From assembly GCA_018970625.1 (NCBI GenBank), contig JAGWVZ010000070.1, positions 1 to 11,041 of the forward strand: a DNA stretch of 11,041 nucleotides, read 5' to 3'. This DNA comes from Myxococcales bacterium. GTDB lineage: Bacteria > Myxococcota > Bradymonadia > REDH01. The notes beneath the pieces were generated by a model. It saw nothing but the letters and a program-made list of their open reading frames with translations, was not told the DNA's origin and searched no databases. The position numbers and the translations under genes were made by a program. Position 1 is the first letter of the stretch; each line of letters opens with the position of its first letter. Positions 1 through 6,203 of this stretch are shown here, piece by piece.

Positions 1-1164
1 AAAGCGGAGTGGACGATTATCCAGCGCGCTGGGGAGTCGAAATCCGTGCTCAACGAGGGTCTCTTTTCGGGCGCGATCGCCACGGTACATGCCCCCAATC
101 TGCGAGACCGATACGTGAGATTCGTCGATAAAGAGCAGCCAGTCGCTGGGAAAATAATCCAGCAGACAGGGTGGCGGTTCCCCTTCGTTGCGACCTGTCA
201 GGTGTCGGCTATAATTTTCGATGCCGTTGCAAAACCCCGCTGTTTCAATCATTTCCAGGTCGAAGGTCGTGCGTTGTTCCAGTCGCTGCGCCTCAATAAG
301 GCGCATATCGGCCCGATATTCTTCGAGTCTCTGTCGTAGCTCGGCCTTGATACTGGTTACGGCAGCCTGTTTACGGTCGGGCGTGACCACGTAGTGACTG
401 CCCGGATAAATGGGCACCTTGTCGAGCTCCCGGATGATGGTACCCCGCAAGGGATCGAACTCGGCAATGCGCTCGATTTCGTCACCGAAAAATTCGATGC
501 GAATCGCAGACATTTCTTCGTAGGCGGGAAATACCTCGACCACATCTCCACGAACGCGAAAGGTACCACGGTGAAAATCGGCTTCACCCCGATCATACTG
601 AATGGACACGAGCTTACGAAGCAGCGTATCGCGGTTCATCTCCTGACCGCGCTCCACCATGGCCAGCATGCCATAGTAGGCTTCGGCGCTTCCGATGCCG
701 TAAATACAGGACACACTGGCAACGATAATGACATCGCGACGCTCCAGCAGCGAGCGGGTGGCCGAGAGCCGCATGCGGTCGATGGCGTCATTGATGGTGG
801 AGTCTTTCTCGATGTAGGTATCCGAGGAAGGCAGGTACGCCTCGGGCTGATAATAATCGTAAAAAGAGACGAAATATTCGACCGCATTATAGGGAAAGAA
901 CTCCTTGAATTCCTGATACAGCTGGGCCGCAAGGGTCTTGTTGTGCGCCAGAATCAATGTCGGGCGCTGCACCTGTGCGATGACGTTGGCCATGGTGAAG
1001 GTTTTGCCCGAGCCGGTTACACCCAGCAGCACCTGATCACGGTCACCGCGCTGCAGACCCTCCACGAGCTCCCGAATCGCAGTGGGCTGGTCGCCGGTGG
1101 GCGTAAACTCCGCCACGAGCTCGAACGGGTTGGAGTTGGGACCGGGAGATTTCTGAAAGGCCAT
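1..1164 (-). CDS. uvrB: UvrABC system protein B, N-terminal 388 codons (cut by left edge)
   Basis: UvrB is the damage-verifying helicase-like subunit of nucleotide excision repair. It is loaded onto DNA by UvrA and recruits UvrC for incision in the cytoplasm. The frame is open from the ATG at 1164 to base 1, 388 of the roughly 670 residues usual for the family; the C-terminal helicase half and UvrC-binding domain lie outside. Visible motifs are the N-terminal [16 protein letters not shown] segment (about 16-30), Walker A GVTGSGKT (48-55), the aromatic beta-hairpin region with [14 protein letters not shown] (97-110) that clamps one DNA strand, and Walker B/DEAD-like LLFIDESH (343-350). I checked the translation through most of the segment and saw no frameshift. 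The ATG at 1164 gives the standard family N-terminus (MAFQ...), although the Shine-Dalgarno (SD) sequence before it is weak. The gene is divergent from the membrane protein at 1460. SOS control is possible (see the site at 1192). Identification is very secure. Confidence 0.98.
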   Translation of the reverse strand, partial: MAFQKSPGPNSNPFELVAEFTPTGDQPTAIRELVEGLQRGDRDQVLLGVTGSGKTFTMANVIAQVQRPTLILAHNKTLAAQLYQEFKEFFPYNAVEYFVSFYDYYQPEAYLPSSDTYIEKDSTINDAIDRMRLSATRSLLERRDVIIVASVSCIYGIGSAEAYYGMLAMVERGQEMNRDTLLRKLVSIQYDRGEADFHRGTFRVRGDVVEVFPAYEEMSAIRIEFFGDEIERIAEFDPLRGTIIRELDKVPIYPGSHYVVTPDRKQAAVTSIKAELRQRLEEYRADMRLIEAQRLEQRTTFDLEMIETAGFCNGIENYSRHLTGRNEGEPPPCLLDYFPSDWLLFIDESHVSVSQIGGMYRGDRARKETLVEHGFRLPSALDNRPLRF

Positions 1165-1191
1165 GACCGCATCCAGAGAACAGCTTGGATT

Positions 1192-1203
1192 GAACAGGTG
1201 TGC
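1192..1203. promoter_or_regulatory. Possible LexA (SOS) operator, one mismatch
   Basis: GAACAGGTGTGC fits the GAAC-N4-GTTC form of SOS box used by Gram-positive-type LexA proteins except for one base (GTGC instead of GTTC). It lies immediately downstream of the candidate uvrB -10 element, over the expected transcription start, where a repressor would block initiation. uvrB is a classic SOS gene in many bacteria. The LexA recognition sequence in this lineage is not known from the window, so this is suggestive only. Confidence 0.3.
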
Positions 1204-1204
1204 A

Positions 1205-1233
1205 GGTATAGTCGCGCACCCACTCTGGCGCAA
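1205..1233 (-). promoter_or_regulatory. Candidate sigma70-type promoter of uvrB
   Basis: On the minus strand TTGCGC (1228-1233) is separated by exactly 17 bases from TATACC (1205-1210). These match 3/6 and 4/6 of the housekeeping consensus at ideal spacing. Transcription would begin near 1198 and give a leader of about 35 bases before the uvrB ATG. The position is right for uvrB, but the match is moderate and could be chance in a GC-rich gap. Confidence 0.4.
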
Positions 1234-1412
1234 GCGGACGTGCACCGGCGAACGGTTCACTCGTTGTGGCCGAGCACGGGACGGCGCTCCAGGGCGAAGA
1301 CCACGTCGGCACCAGCGCAGCCTGCTGGCGGTGGCACGGTGTGAAGTAGTGGCCACCGCGGAACAAAACGTCAGAAATGCGACATCGAACAGGAAGTGAC
1401 GTAGGGTGGCGC

Positions 1413-1436
1413 GTGGCGGTCAATCTGTACCGCCGC
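1413..1436 (+). repeat. Inverted repeat (hairpin) upstream of the TVP38-like gene
   Basis: GTGGCGGT (1413-1420) and ACCGCCGC (1429-1436) can pair as an 8-bp stem, with one G-T wobble, around an 8-base loop. It ends 23 bases before the ATG at 1460, so it could form in the 5' leader. There is no T-run, so it is not a terminator. Role unknown. Confidence 0.4.
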
Positions 1437-1459
1437 CCTGCCCGCAGGCGTGGATTCGC

Positions 1460-2212
1460 ATGACAGAAACCCGGAACAAAGCACCATCGCCCGCCCGGGT
1501 GGCCATAATGCGCGTGGTCATCCTGCTGGTCATGGTATCGGCGATGGTGGTGGTGATGCGTCGGCCCGAGCTGCAGGCGTGGCTGAACGTGGATGCGATC
1601 CGGGCCGCGCGCGAGCAGCTGGGGGTGTGGGCGTACCCGGTGTACGTGGGTGTGTTCGGGTTGCTGATTGGCCTCTGGGTTCCGGGTGCGATTCTGCTGG
1701 TGGCCGGGCCGCCGATTTTCGGGACTGCCGGCGCGATGGTCATGAACTACCTGACGGCAAATGTGGCCGGCGCGGTTGGCTTTCTGATCGCGCGCCACGT
1801 CACCGGGCAGTCGATTCACACCGTTCTGGAAGAGCGTATTCCGTCGTATGCGCGCTACCGCAGAATGATGGAACGTCGCGGGCTCGAGACGGTGCTGTAT
1901 CTGCGGATTGTGCCGACGCCTTTTGCGCCGGTCAGCTATCTGGCCGGTGTGTCTCCGGTGTCGTTCTGGCAGCATACGGTGGCGACGGCCGGTGGTATTT
2001 TGCCGGGTAGTCTGGCCTTGTCGTTTCTTTCGGGGACGGTGTGGGAGACGGGGACGTCAGATGGCTGGCGTGCGATGATGAATCCGCAGCTGCTGCTGGC
2101 GGTGGTGATATTCCTGCCGGCGCTGATGCTGCCCCGGCTGGTGCGCTACGGTCGTCGACGATGGGGCTGGTTTGGCGGCGAGCAGGCCGACGAGCAGGAT
2201 TCGCCGTCGTGA
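1460..2212 (+). CDS. TVP38/TMEM64 (VTT/DedA-like) family inner-membrane protein
   Basis: The 250-residue protein is integral to the membrane. Family members resemble DedA proteins and are linked to lipid scrambling or flipping and membrane homeostasis; the exact substrate here is unknown. Visible features are an N-terminal membrane segment (about 15-33), a second hydrophobic stretch (about 60-84), the glycine-rich re-entrant region with GPPIFGTAGA (83-92), and the VTT signature LYLRIVPTPFAPVSYLAGVS (147-166) with the conserved Arg149, Pro152, Pro154 and Gly163. The usual Asn after PF is replaced. A final membrane segment lies at about 210-225, followed by a basic and then acidic tail. I chose the ATG at 1460. 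A GTG at 1406 has an AGGAAG nine bases upstream but would add an unlikely Pro/Arg-rich 18-residue extension. The gene is divergent from uvrB and followed by a probable terminator at 2246. Confidence 0.85.
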   Translation: MTETRNKAPSPARVAIMRVVILLVMVSAMVVVMRRPELQAWLNVDAIRAAREQLGVWAYPVYVGVFGLLIGLWVPGAILLVAGPPIFGTAGAMVMNYLTANVAGAVGFLIARHVTGQSIHTVLEERIPSYARYRRMMERRGLETVLYLRIVPTPFAPVSYLAGVSPVSFWQHTVATAGGILPGSLALSFLSGTVWETGTSDGWRAMMNPQLLLAVVIFLPALMLPRLVRYGRRRWGWFGGEQADEQDSPS

Positions 2213-2245
2213 CCGTCGAAGAAACGACACCGACGCTGCGAACGA

Positions 2246-2268
2246 GCACGCGCGACGTGCAATTTTTT
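2246..2268 (+). terminator. Likely rho-independent terminator of the TVP38-like gene
   Basis: GCACG (2246-2250) pairs with CGTGC (2256-2260) around the loop CGCGA, then AA and a run of six T. The stem is only 5 bp but all strong pairs, and the T-run stands out in GC-rich surroundings. It lies 34 bases after the stop of the membrane protein gene, which separates that gene from the zinc-ribbon genes. Confidence 0.5.
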
Positions 2269-2275
2269 GACGTGC
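2254..2275 (+). repeat. Direct repeat GACGTGC flanking the T-run
   Basis: GACGTGC occurs at 2254-2260 and 2269-2275, separated by AATTTTTT. The centre-to-centre distance is 15 bases. It lies just upstream of the leader ORF and its ribosome binding site, so it could be a tandem regulator site as well as part of the terminator. Seven bases is short and chance is possible. Confidence 0.3.
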
Positions 2276-2289
2276 GCGATAGGAGAGCC

Positions 2290-2367
2290 ATGGTGAACGA
2301 CCCCGGTCGACATGCGGGTTGGCCCCCATGTCATTCCTGCAGTCCGGTTTCTGCGAGCGCCGAATGA
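2290..2367 (+). CDS. Possible 25-codon leader ORF overlapping the zinc-ribbon gene
   Basis: An ATG at 2290 is preceded closely by AGGAGAG (2281-2287), the strongest Shine-Dalgarno sequence in this part of the window. The frame runs 25 codons and stops at TGA 2365-2367, which overlaps the ATG of the following zinc-ribbon gene (2364) in the arrangement ATGA typical of translational coupling. The peptide contains WPPCHSC, a CxxC pair that could bind metal or serve as a Cys/His-rich attenuation peptide. The downstream start has only a weak SD of its own, so the leader may supply ribosomes to it. It matches no family I know. Alternatively the SD is fortuitous and the peptide has no role. Confidence 0.4.
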   Translation: MVNDPGRHAGWPPCHSCSPVSASAE

Positions 2368-3755
2368 TCATCGAGTGCCCTGCGTGCCAGTCCCGCTATC
2401 GTATCCGTGAGGAGAAGCTCCCTGCGGCGGGCGGAAACATCAAGTGCCCGAGCTGCGCCCACGTGTTTTTTGTCGCGCGTGAGGCAGCCCCGGTAGCGCC
2501 GGCGCCGCCGGTCGCCGCGTCGGGCGCGTCGGGCCAGACCGACCCGAACGGATGGTCGCAAATCCCGCTGGGAGACTCTCCGCCTGCGGAGGCGGCAGCT
2601 CCGTCCCCGGCGGGTGCAACGCTCGCCATGGCAGCGGTCAGCGATCCGGGCGCTGCGAAGGCGTCGCCGTCACCGGCTGCGGCCCCCGCAAGCGACAGCG
2701 GCCCCCGAAAGTGGAAGCTCCGGAACGCCGTGGGGCTGGTGTACGACTTCACCGACACCGAGCAGCTGGTGAAGTGGCTCGGGACCAAGGACAGCCACGA
2801 CGGCATGCAGGCATCCGATGATGCGGGGGTCTCCTTCCGGGATTTGTCGGAATTCGCGGCGCTGCGTGACGTGCGCCCCCTGCGTAAAACGATGATGGGG
2901 CTGCCGGCCGTCTCGGCGCCGCCGGTCCCTGCGACAGCATCAACGGGCTCACCGGCCACCCGTACCGGCGACCAGACCACTGAAGTGCAGGCTGCGCTCG
3001 CCAACCCGGCGTTGCAGACGACGGCGGCGGCCAGCCAGGGAAGTGCCGCACGCCCGGCCGAACAGGCAGTCATGCAGCTTCAGGCGCAGGCTCGGCTTGA
3101 TCAGGCCCGCAAAGCGCGTGGCGCCGACGTCTCGCAGCCAGTCAAGACTGACAAGCCCGCCGCAAAGGCGGGCGGCAAGGCCGCGTCGCGCCTGCCAACC
3201 AACAACCTGCGCCGCGATCGCACCGAGGAGCAGGGTAGTTGGCTGGGGCTTATCGGTGTGCTCTCCATTCCGCTTGTGATCGCTGGCATTGTGCAAGTCA
3301 CCGGACTCTTTGACTTTCGCCAGTTGTTCGGTGGACAGCGAGAGCAGGCCGGCGTTCTTCCGCTCCCCGGAAACAGCCTGCCAGCTGTCGACCAGAGTGA
3401 GGGCGAGAATCAGTATGTTCAGGCAGTGAACCTGACCCCGGCACAGCAGGCGGTCATGGCCATCGACGCTGCGGCTGCCGCGGTGTCGCAGGAACGCTTC
3501 GAAGAGGCCGTCGGACACCTGGAGCGCGCCGCGTTCCTGACTCCGGACCGGGTTGAGCTGCAGTGCCAGCTGGCCGACCTCTATGAACGCACCTCACGCC
3601 CGGCCGACGCGGCTCGCACGCGGGCCCGCTGCAACGGAACCGACGCAGCTGCCGGGTCGGGAGCGGCCTTGCCCACAGACGGTAGCGCAATCGTTGCAGA
3701 AGGTAGCGCCGCAGCCCAGGAAGGGAGCATGGCTCCCGGAGTGGCTCCTGACTGA
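2364..3755 (+). CDS. MJ0042-type zinc-ribbon, single-pass membrane protein with TPR-like tail
   Basis: The 463-residue protein begins with a zinc ribbon (Cys5, Cys8, Cys28, Cys31; MIIECPACQSRYRI). An Ala/Pro-rich linker follows, then a compact segment (about 117-170) with RNAVGLVYDF and WLGTKD that resembles the GYF-like or signal-input domains of myxobacterial proteins. A second linker with a Gln/Ala/Arg-rich stretch (233-256) precedes one membrane helix (about 292-315). The C-terminal part holds one or two TPR-like helical pairs (about 363-423) and a low-complexity tail. Positive residues before the helix suggest an N-in, C-out topology. I chose the ATG at 2364 because MJ0042 ribbons start directly at the protein N-terminus; an ATG at 2328 would add 12 residues. 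The next gene has the same layout and the same Cys spacing, suggesting an old duplication. The function is unknown; a sensor or scaffold role is inferred. Confidence 0.88.
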   Translation: MIIECPACQSRYRIREEKLPAAGGNIKCPSCAHVFFVAREAAPVAPAPPVAASGASGQTDPNGWSQIPLGDSPPAEAAAPSPAGATLAMAAVSDPGAAKASPSPAAAPASDSGPRKWKLRNAVGLVYDFTDTEQLVKWLGTKDSHDGMQASDDAGVSFRDLSEFAALRDVRPLRKTMMGLPAVSAPPVPATASTGSPATRTGDQTTEVQAALANPALQTTAAASQGSAARPAEQAVMQLQAQARLDQARKARGADVSQPVKTDKPAAKAGGKAASRLPTNNLRRDRTEEQGSWLGLIGVLSIPLVIAGIVQVTGLFDFRQLFGGQREQAGVLPLPGNSLPAVDQSEGENQYVQAVNLTPAQQAVMAIDAAAAAVSQERFEEAVGHLERAAFLTPDRVELQCQLADLYERTSRPADAARTRARCNGTDAAAGSGAALPTDGSAIVAEGSAAAQEGSMAPGVAPD

Positions 3756-3759
3756 CCGC

Positions 3760-3778
3760 CCGAAGTCTCTGGCTTCGG
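3760..3778 (+). repeat. Small hairpin between the two zinc-ribbon genes
   Basis: CCGAAG (3760-3765) and CTTCGG (3773-3778) form a 6-bp stem with a 7-base loop, in the 42-base gap between the first zinc-ribbon stop and the GTG start of the second. No T-run follows. It may stabilise or process the mRNA, or be chance. Confidence 0.35.
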
Positions 3779-3797
3779 CCTCACATTCGGATATCCC

Positions 3798-4397
3798 GTG
3801 GAGATTCGCTGCCCTTCCTGCGAAACCGCCTACGTCTTTGACACCAGCCCCTTCGGGCCTGACGGGGTCAACGTGCGCTGCCCGGCCTGTCAGGCCGTTT
3901 TTCGTGCGGCGCCGGCGGTTCCACAGCTGCTCGTAGTCTGGTACGCGCTGCGCCCCACCACCGGCTTGACCCAGGAAGCCACGGGCATGGCCGAGCTGCA
4001 GCGTCTGGCGATGCAGGGACACGTCGTTGGCGATGACCTCATCAGCAATGACCGCGTCAACTGGCAACGGGCCGATACCCTTCCGTCGCTGCGTCCGTTT
4101 TTCCCGGCCCAGCCATCACTCGGGCGAAGTCCCGACGCTGCCACCACCGCGGCTCGTCTGTCGCAGACAGGTTCGCACGAGTCGTTTCCCCGCCCAGGCC
4201 GGGTTGCGCAGATCACCGAGGGAGCCACGAGCGTCGCGGCTGCACCCATGGTTGCTGCGCCGACGAGCGCTTCGCCATGGCCTGAACGGCACGCCACAAG
4301 CCCTGCGACACGATCGCATCCTCGGGAACCTCACCCGTCGCCGCGCTCGACGATGCATCCACTCGCAACATGCACCCGCTCTCTGACGAGCAGGTAG
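3798..4397 (+). CDS. Zinc-ribbon + GYF_2 protein, N-terminal part of a frameshifted gene
   Basis: The 199-residue frame opens with the zinc ribbon MEIRCPSCETAYVFD (Cys5, Cys8, Cys28, Cys31, the same spacing as the upstream paralogue). A GYF_2 domain follows (about 47-101): it begins with WYALRPTTGLT, continues with AELQRLAMQGHVVGDDL and ends with VNWQRADTLPSLRPFF. The GTG start is fixed by the ribbon; SD support is weak. After about residue 160 the sequence loses the GC-ending codon pattern and becomes His/Arg/Ser-rich, while the frame shifted by -1 takes on that pattern from 4286. No membrane helix or TPR is present, unlike the paralogue. These parts lie in the ORF at 4370-6058. I read the two as one ancestral gene broken by a one-base deletion or a sequencing error. 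If the break is real, a soluble ribbon-GYF fragment would be made. Confidence 0.8.
   Translation: MEIRCPSCETAYVFDTSPFGPDGVNVRCPACQAVFRAAPAVPQLLVVWYALRPTTGLTQEATGMAELQRLAMQGHVVGDDLISNDRVNWQRADTLPSLRPFFPAQPSLGRSPDAATTAARLSQTGSHESFPRPGRVAQITEGATSVAAAPMVAAPTSASPWPERHATSPATRSHPREPHPSPRSTMHPLATCTRSLTSR
4268..4290 (+). other. Apparent frameshift joining the two halves of the second zinc-ribbon gene
   Basis: The first frame shows good coding bias up to about the SASPWPE codons. The -1 frame has a TGA at 4283-4285 and is open from 4286 with strongly C/G-ending codons. The change of frame therefore falls in roughly 4268-4290 rather than at the stop codon at 4395. It corresponds to one missing base or two extra ones. 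No clear slippery heptamer of the X XXY YYZ type is present, which argues against programmed frameshifting and for mutation or assembly error. Confidence 0.6.
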
Positions 4398-6058
4398 GCG
4401 GCGAGCCCGTCGGTCGCATCACGTCGGCCACCACCACCATTGCCCCACGCACAACCGCGCCCATCCGGGACGATGGACGGGTGACCACGGCCGCTTCACC
4501 GGCCACCATTGCCTCGCAGCGGTTACACCCGGTCGAACAGGTCACCTCACCCACCCCTTCATTACCTCACTCGGTGCCCTCCCCGTCACCCGTCGCACGG
4601 CAGGACAACCCTGCATTTTCCACCTCTCAATTCTCGGTCGCTCCTGATCCGCACGCGTTTGTGCCGGCCGCACACGCTGCAGCAGTGCCCGCCCCCTTCG
4701 CTCCACAGCAACCGTCGCCGGCCACGCCTGTCATGCATCCGTCAACCGCTGCTTCTGCCACGCACGCGATGGCCGTGCACGAGGTTGAAGCCGCCGTCAT
4801 GCGGAGCACGCAACCGCAATCGCGAGACCCTGTGCCAGCTTTCGCGGCACCTGGTCCCGCGCCACTCCCACCTGCATCCTTGGCGTCACCGTGGCAGGAA
4901 CCCGCGCCTGCAACTGGCCTGTCAGCCATGACGCAGACGATGCGAGCCACACCCGAGACCCGGCCACCCGTCGCTGCCGCACCGCCGATTGCACCACCTA
5001 CGCCGGTCACCTCGGCGCCAGCACAGGTGTACGCTGCGCCAGCCGTCCCGCACCTTCAGACCACGGAACCAGCTTCGGCGACTATCCCGCAACAGGTGTT
5101 GCGCCCCGACGCGCCAACGTCACCGCCGGCGACCCCTCGCCCGGCCCAGCAGCTCAAGGCGCTTCGGCCGGATGGTTCGCGTGCCTTGCCCGACCGCTAC
5201 ACCCTGGGTCGTTCCGGGCTCGACGACAATAACGACGAGTGGCGCGTGGGCGACAAACCCATGGATTTGCCTCACGAACCCGGCGATGGACGCGCTCCTC
5301 GCAGCGAAACCCTTGATGTGCCGCAGCTGCCGGGCACCAAACCGCTCTACAAAGTGCTCGCGGTGGCCGGACTGATCGCGGTCGTGGCTGTGGCTGCCAT
5401 TGTCTTGAGCCGTCCGTCGTCACAGACCGCACCCGAATCCGACGCCGAAGGCAGCACGTCCAGCGATGGGGTCGCCGCTGCCACCGACGCCGGCGCCACC
5501 CTCGCCGGGCAGCTCGCCGCAGACGGCAGCAGCGAAGGCTCGGCATCGTCCGCCGACGGCTCGGCTGCCGAAGCATCAGCCGGCGAGGCCTCGGCAGCCG
5601 AAGCCAGCGCTGCTGCACCCCCAACCGCCGCCGTCACACCCGACGCGAGGCCCCGAACCGAAGCCGCTCCGACACGCCGACCCGCTCCGGCGCAACCTGC
5701 CGAAGACGACTACGACGCCCTGATGGAACGTGCCGAGCGTGCTCTTTCGGCCCGCCGATACAACGACGCCGTCGACCTCTTTGCAGAGGCCGCCGAACAG
5801 TCGAACCGGGCCGAGGCGCACGTCGGTGCAGGGCGGGCCTATGCCGGACTGCGCCAGTGGCACGTGGCCGCGGCCCGTTTTCAACGCGCGATCGACCGCA
5901 ACCCGCGCTACATGCCCGCGTGGTATGAGCTCGGCAACGCCCGAAGCCAGAGCGGAGACACCGCCGGAGCCGTGGCCGCGTGGCAACGCGTCGTCGACGA
6001 ATCACGTGACCAGCAGCTGGTGCGCCGAGCGCAATCCGCCATCGACGGCGCGCAGTGA
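4370..6058 (+). CDS. Linker, single TM and TPR part of the frameshifted zinc-ribbon/GYF gene
   Basis: From the ATG at 4370 this frame gives 562 residues, but it is open from 4286 and its start is probably not natural; it overlaps the previous ORF by 28 bases. Order: a Pro/Ala/Thr-rich cytoplasmic linker (1-265); a less repetitive juxtamembrane segment with RYTLGRSGLDDNNDEWRVG (276-294); one membrane helix LAVAGLIAVVAVAAIVL (330-346); a Ser/Ala/Glu-rich spacer with repeated EASA units (about 386-416); and about three TPRs (447-547), for example ALSARRYNDAVDLFAEAAEQ and MPAWYELGNARSQSGDTAGA. TPRs bind protein partners, here probably in the periplasm. Together with 3798-4397 it rebuilds the same plan as the paralogue at 2364. 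The PrsW-like gene follows on the same strand. Confidence 0.82.
   Translation: MHPLSDEQVGGEPVGRITSATTTIAPRTTAPIRDDGRVTTAASPATIASQRLHPVEQVTSPTPSLPHSVPSPSPVARQDNPAFSTSQFSVAPDPHAFVPAAHAAAVPAPFAPQQPSPATPVMHPSTAASATHAMAVHEVEAAVMRSTQPQSRDPVPAFAAPGPAPLPPASLASPWQEPAPATGLSAMTQTMRATPETRPPVAAAPPIAPPTPVTSAPAQVYAAPAVPHLQTTEPASATIPQQVLRPDAPTSPPATPRPAQQLKALRPDGSRALPDRYTLGRSGLDDNNDEWRVGDKPMDLPHEPGDGRAPRSETLDVPQLPGTKPLYKVLAVAGLIAVVAVAAIVLSRPSSQTAPESDAEGSTSSDGVAAATDAGATLAGQLAADGSSEGSASSADGSAAEASAGEASAAEASAAAPPTAAVTPDARPRTEAAPTRRPAPAQPAEDDYDALMERAERALSARRYNDAVDLFAEAAEQSNRAEAHVGAGRAYAGLRQWHVAAARFQRAIDRNPRYMPAWYELGNARSQSGDTAGAVAAWQRVVDESRDQQLVRRAQSAIDGAQ
5570..5614 (+). repeat. In-frame EASA-type codon repeat
   Basis: Three successive units of about 15 bases encode EASAG, EASAA and EASAA in the spacer after the membrane helix. 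The DNA units differ at third positions, so this is an old protein-level repeat rather than a fresh tandem duplication. It probably forms a flexible extracytoplasmic stalk carrying the TPRs. Confidence 0.5.
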
Positions 6059-6074
6059 GCACCCGGTATCACGC

Positions 6075-6172
6075 GTAGGCGCTCCTGCCGCGGCGACCCA
6101 CGTGCAGCAATCGCGCGAAGGCCTGACGCGAATCCGGGAACAAGCCGACGCCCTGTCTGCGTTAGCGCCTAC
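6075..6172 (+). repeat. 9-bp inverted repeat across the TPR-PrsW gap
   Basis: GTAGGCGCT (6075-6083) and AGCGCCTAC (6164-6172) are perfect reverse complements 80 bases apart in the 141-base gap before the PrsW-like gene. They could close a long-range RNA stem or mark two operator half-sites. The length is near what chance can give. Confidence 0.3.
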
Positions 6173-6203
6173 ACCACGTTCGATTCTGAGGCCGCACAAG
6201 TGA
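6102..6203 (+). CDS. Possible 33-codon ORF coupled to the PrsW-like gene
   Basis: A GTG at 6102 opens 33 codons ending at TGA 6201-6203, which overlaps the ATG of the PrsW-like gene by one base (TGATG), an arrangement seen in translationally coupled genes. The peptide contains VQQSREGLTRIREQADALSA, which could form an amphipathic helix. There is no evident SD before the GTG, and its codon bias is weaker than in the neighbouring genes, so it may be only the open tail of a non-coding frame. Confidence 0.2.
   Translation: MQQSREGLTRIREQADALSALAPTPRSILRPHK

Larger units (their letters stand above)
1165..1459. other. Divergent intergenic region between uvrB and the TVP38-like gene
   Basis: This 295-base gap holds the candidate uvrB promoter and operator at its left end and an inverted repeat at 1413-1436 at its right end. 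Open frames across it read as Arg-rich, non-family sequence and do not look coding. No convincing plus-strand promoter was found for the membrane protein gene. Confidence 0.6.

Noticed and set aside
1181..1203. E. coli-type LexA box (CTGT-N8-ACAG) at uvrB
   Set aside because: The CTGTTC copies on the minus strand are in the same orientation and do not form the required palindrome.
394..1344. 316-codon plus-strand open frame opposite uvrB
   Set aside because: UvrB is unambiguous on the other strand, and this frame shows no domain or start signal.
1406..1459. GTG 1406 start for the TVP38-like gene, with AGGAAG upstream
   Set aside because: It adds a Pro/Arg-rich 18-residue stretch that overlaps a strong hairpin; ATG 1460 gives a more usual N-terminus. 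Not fully excluded.
1043..1975. 310-codon minus-strand open frame across the uvrB start and the TVP38-like gene
   Set aside because: It is His/Arg/Pro-rich, matches no family, and lies antisense to a clear membrane protein and out of frame with uvrB; it is a GC-rich shadow frame.
4286..4397. Programmed -1 ribosomal frameshift in the zinc-ribbon/GYF gene
   Set aside because: The overlap window lacks a clear slippery heptamer, and codon bias puts the change at the very start of the window; mutation or sequence error is simpler.
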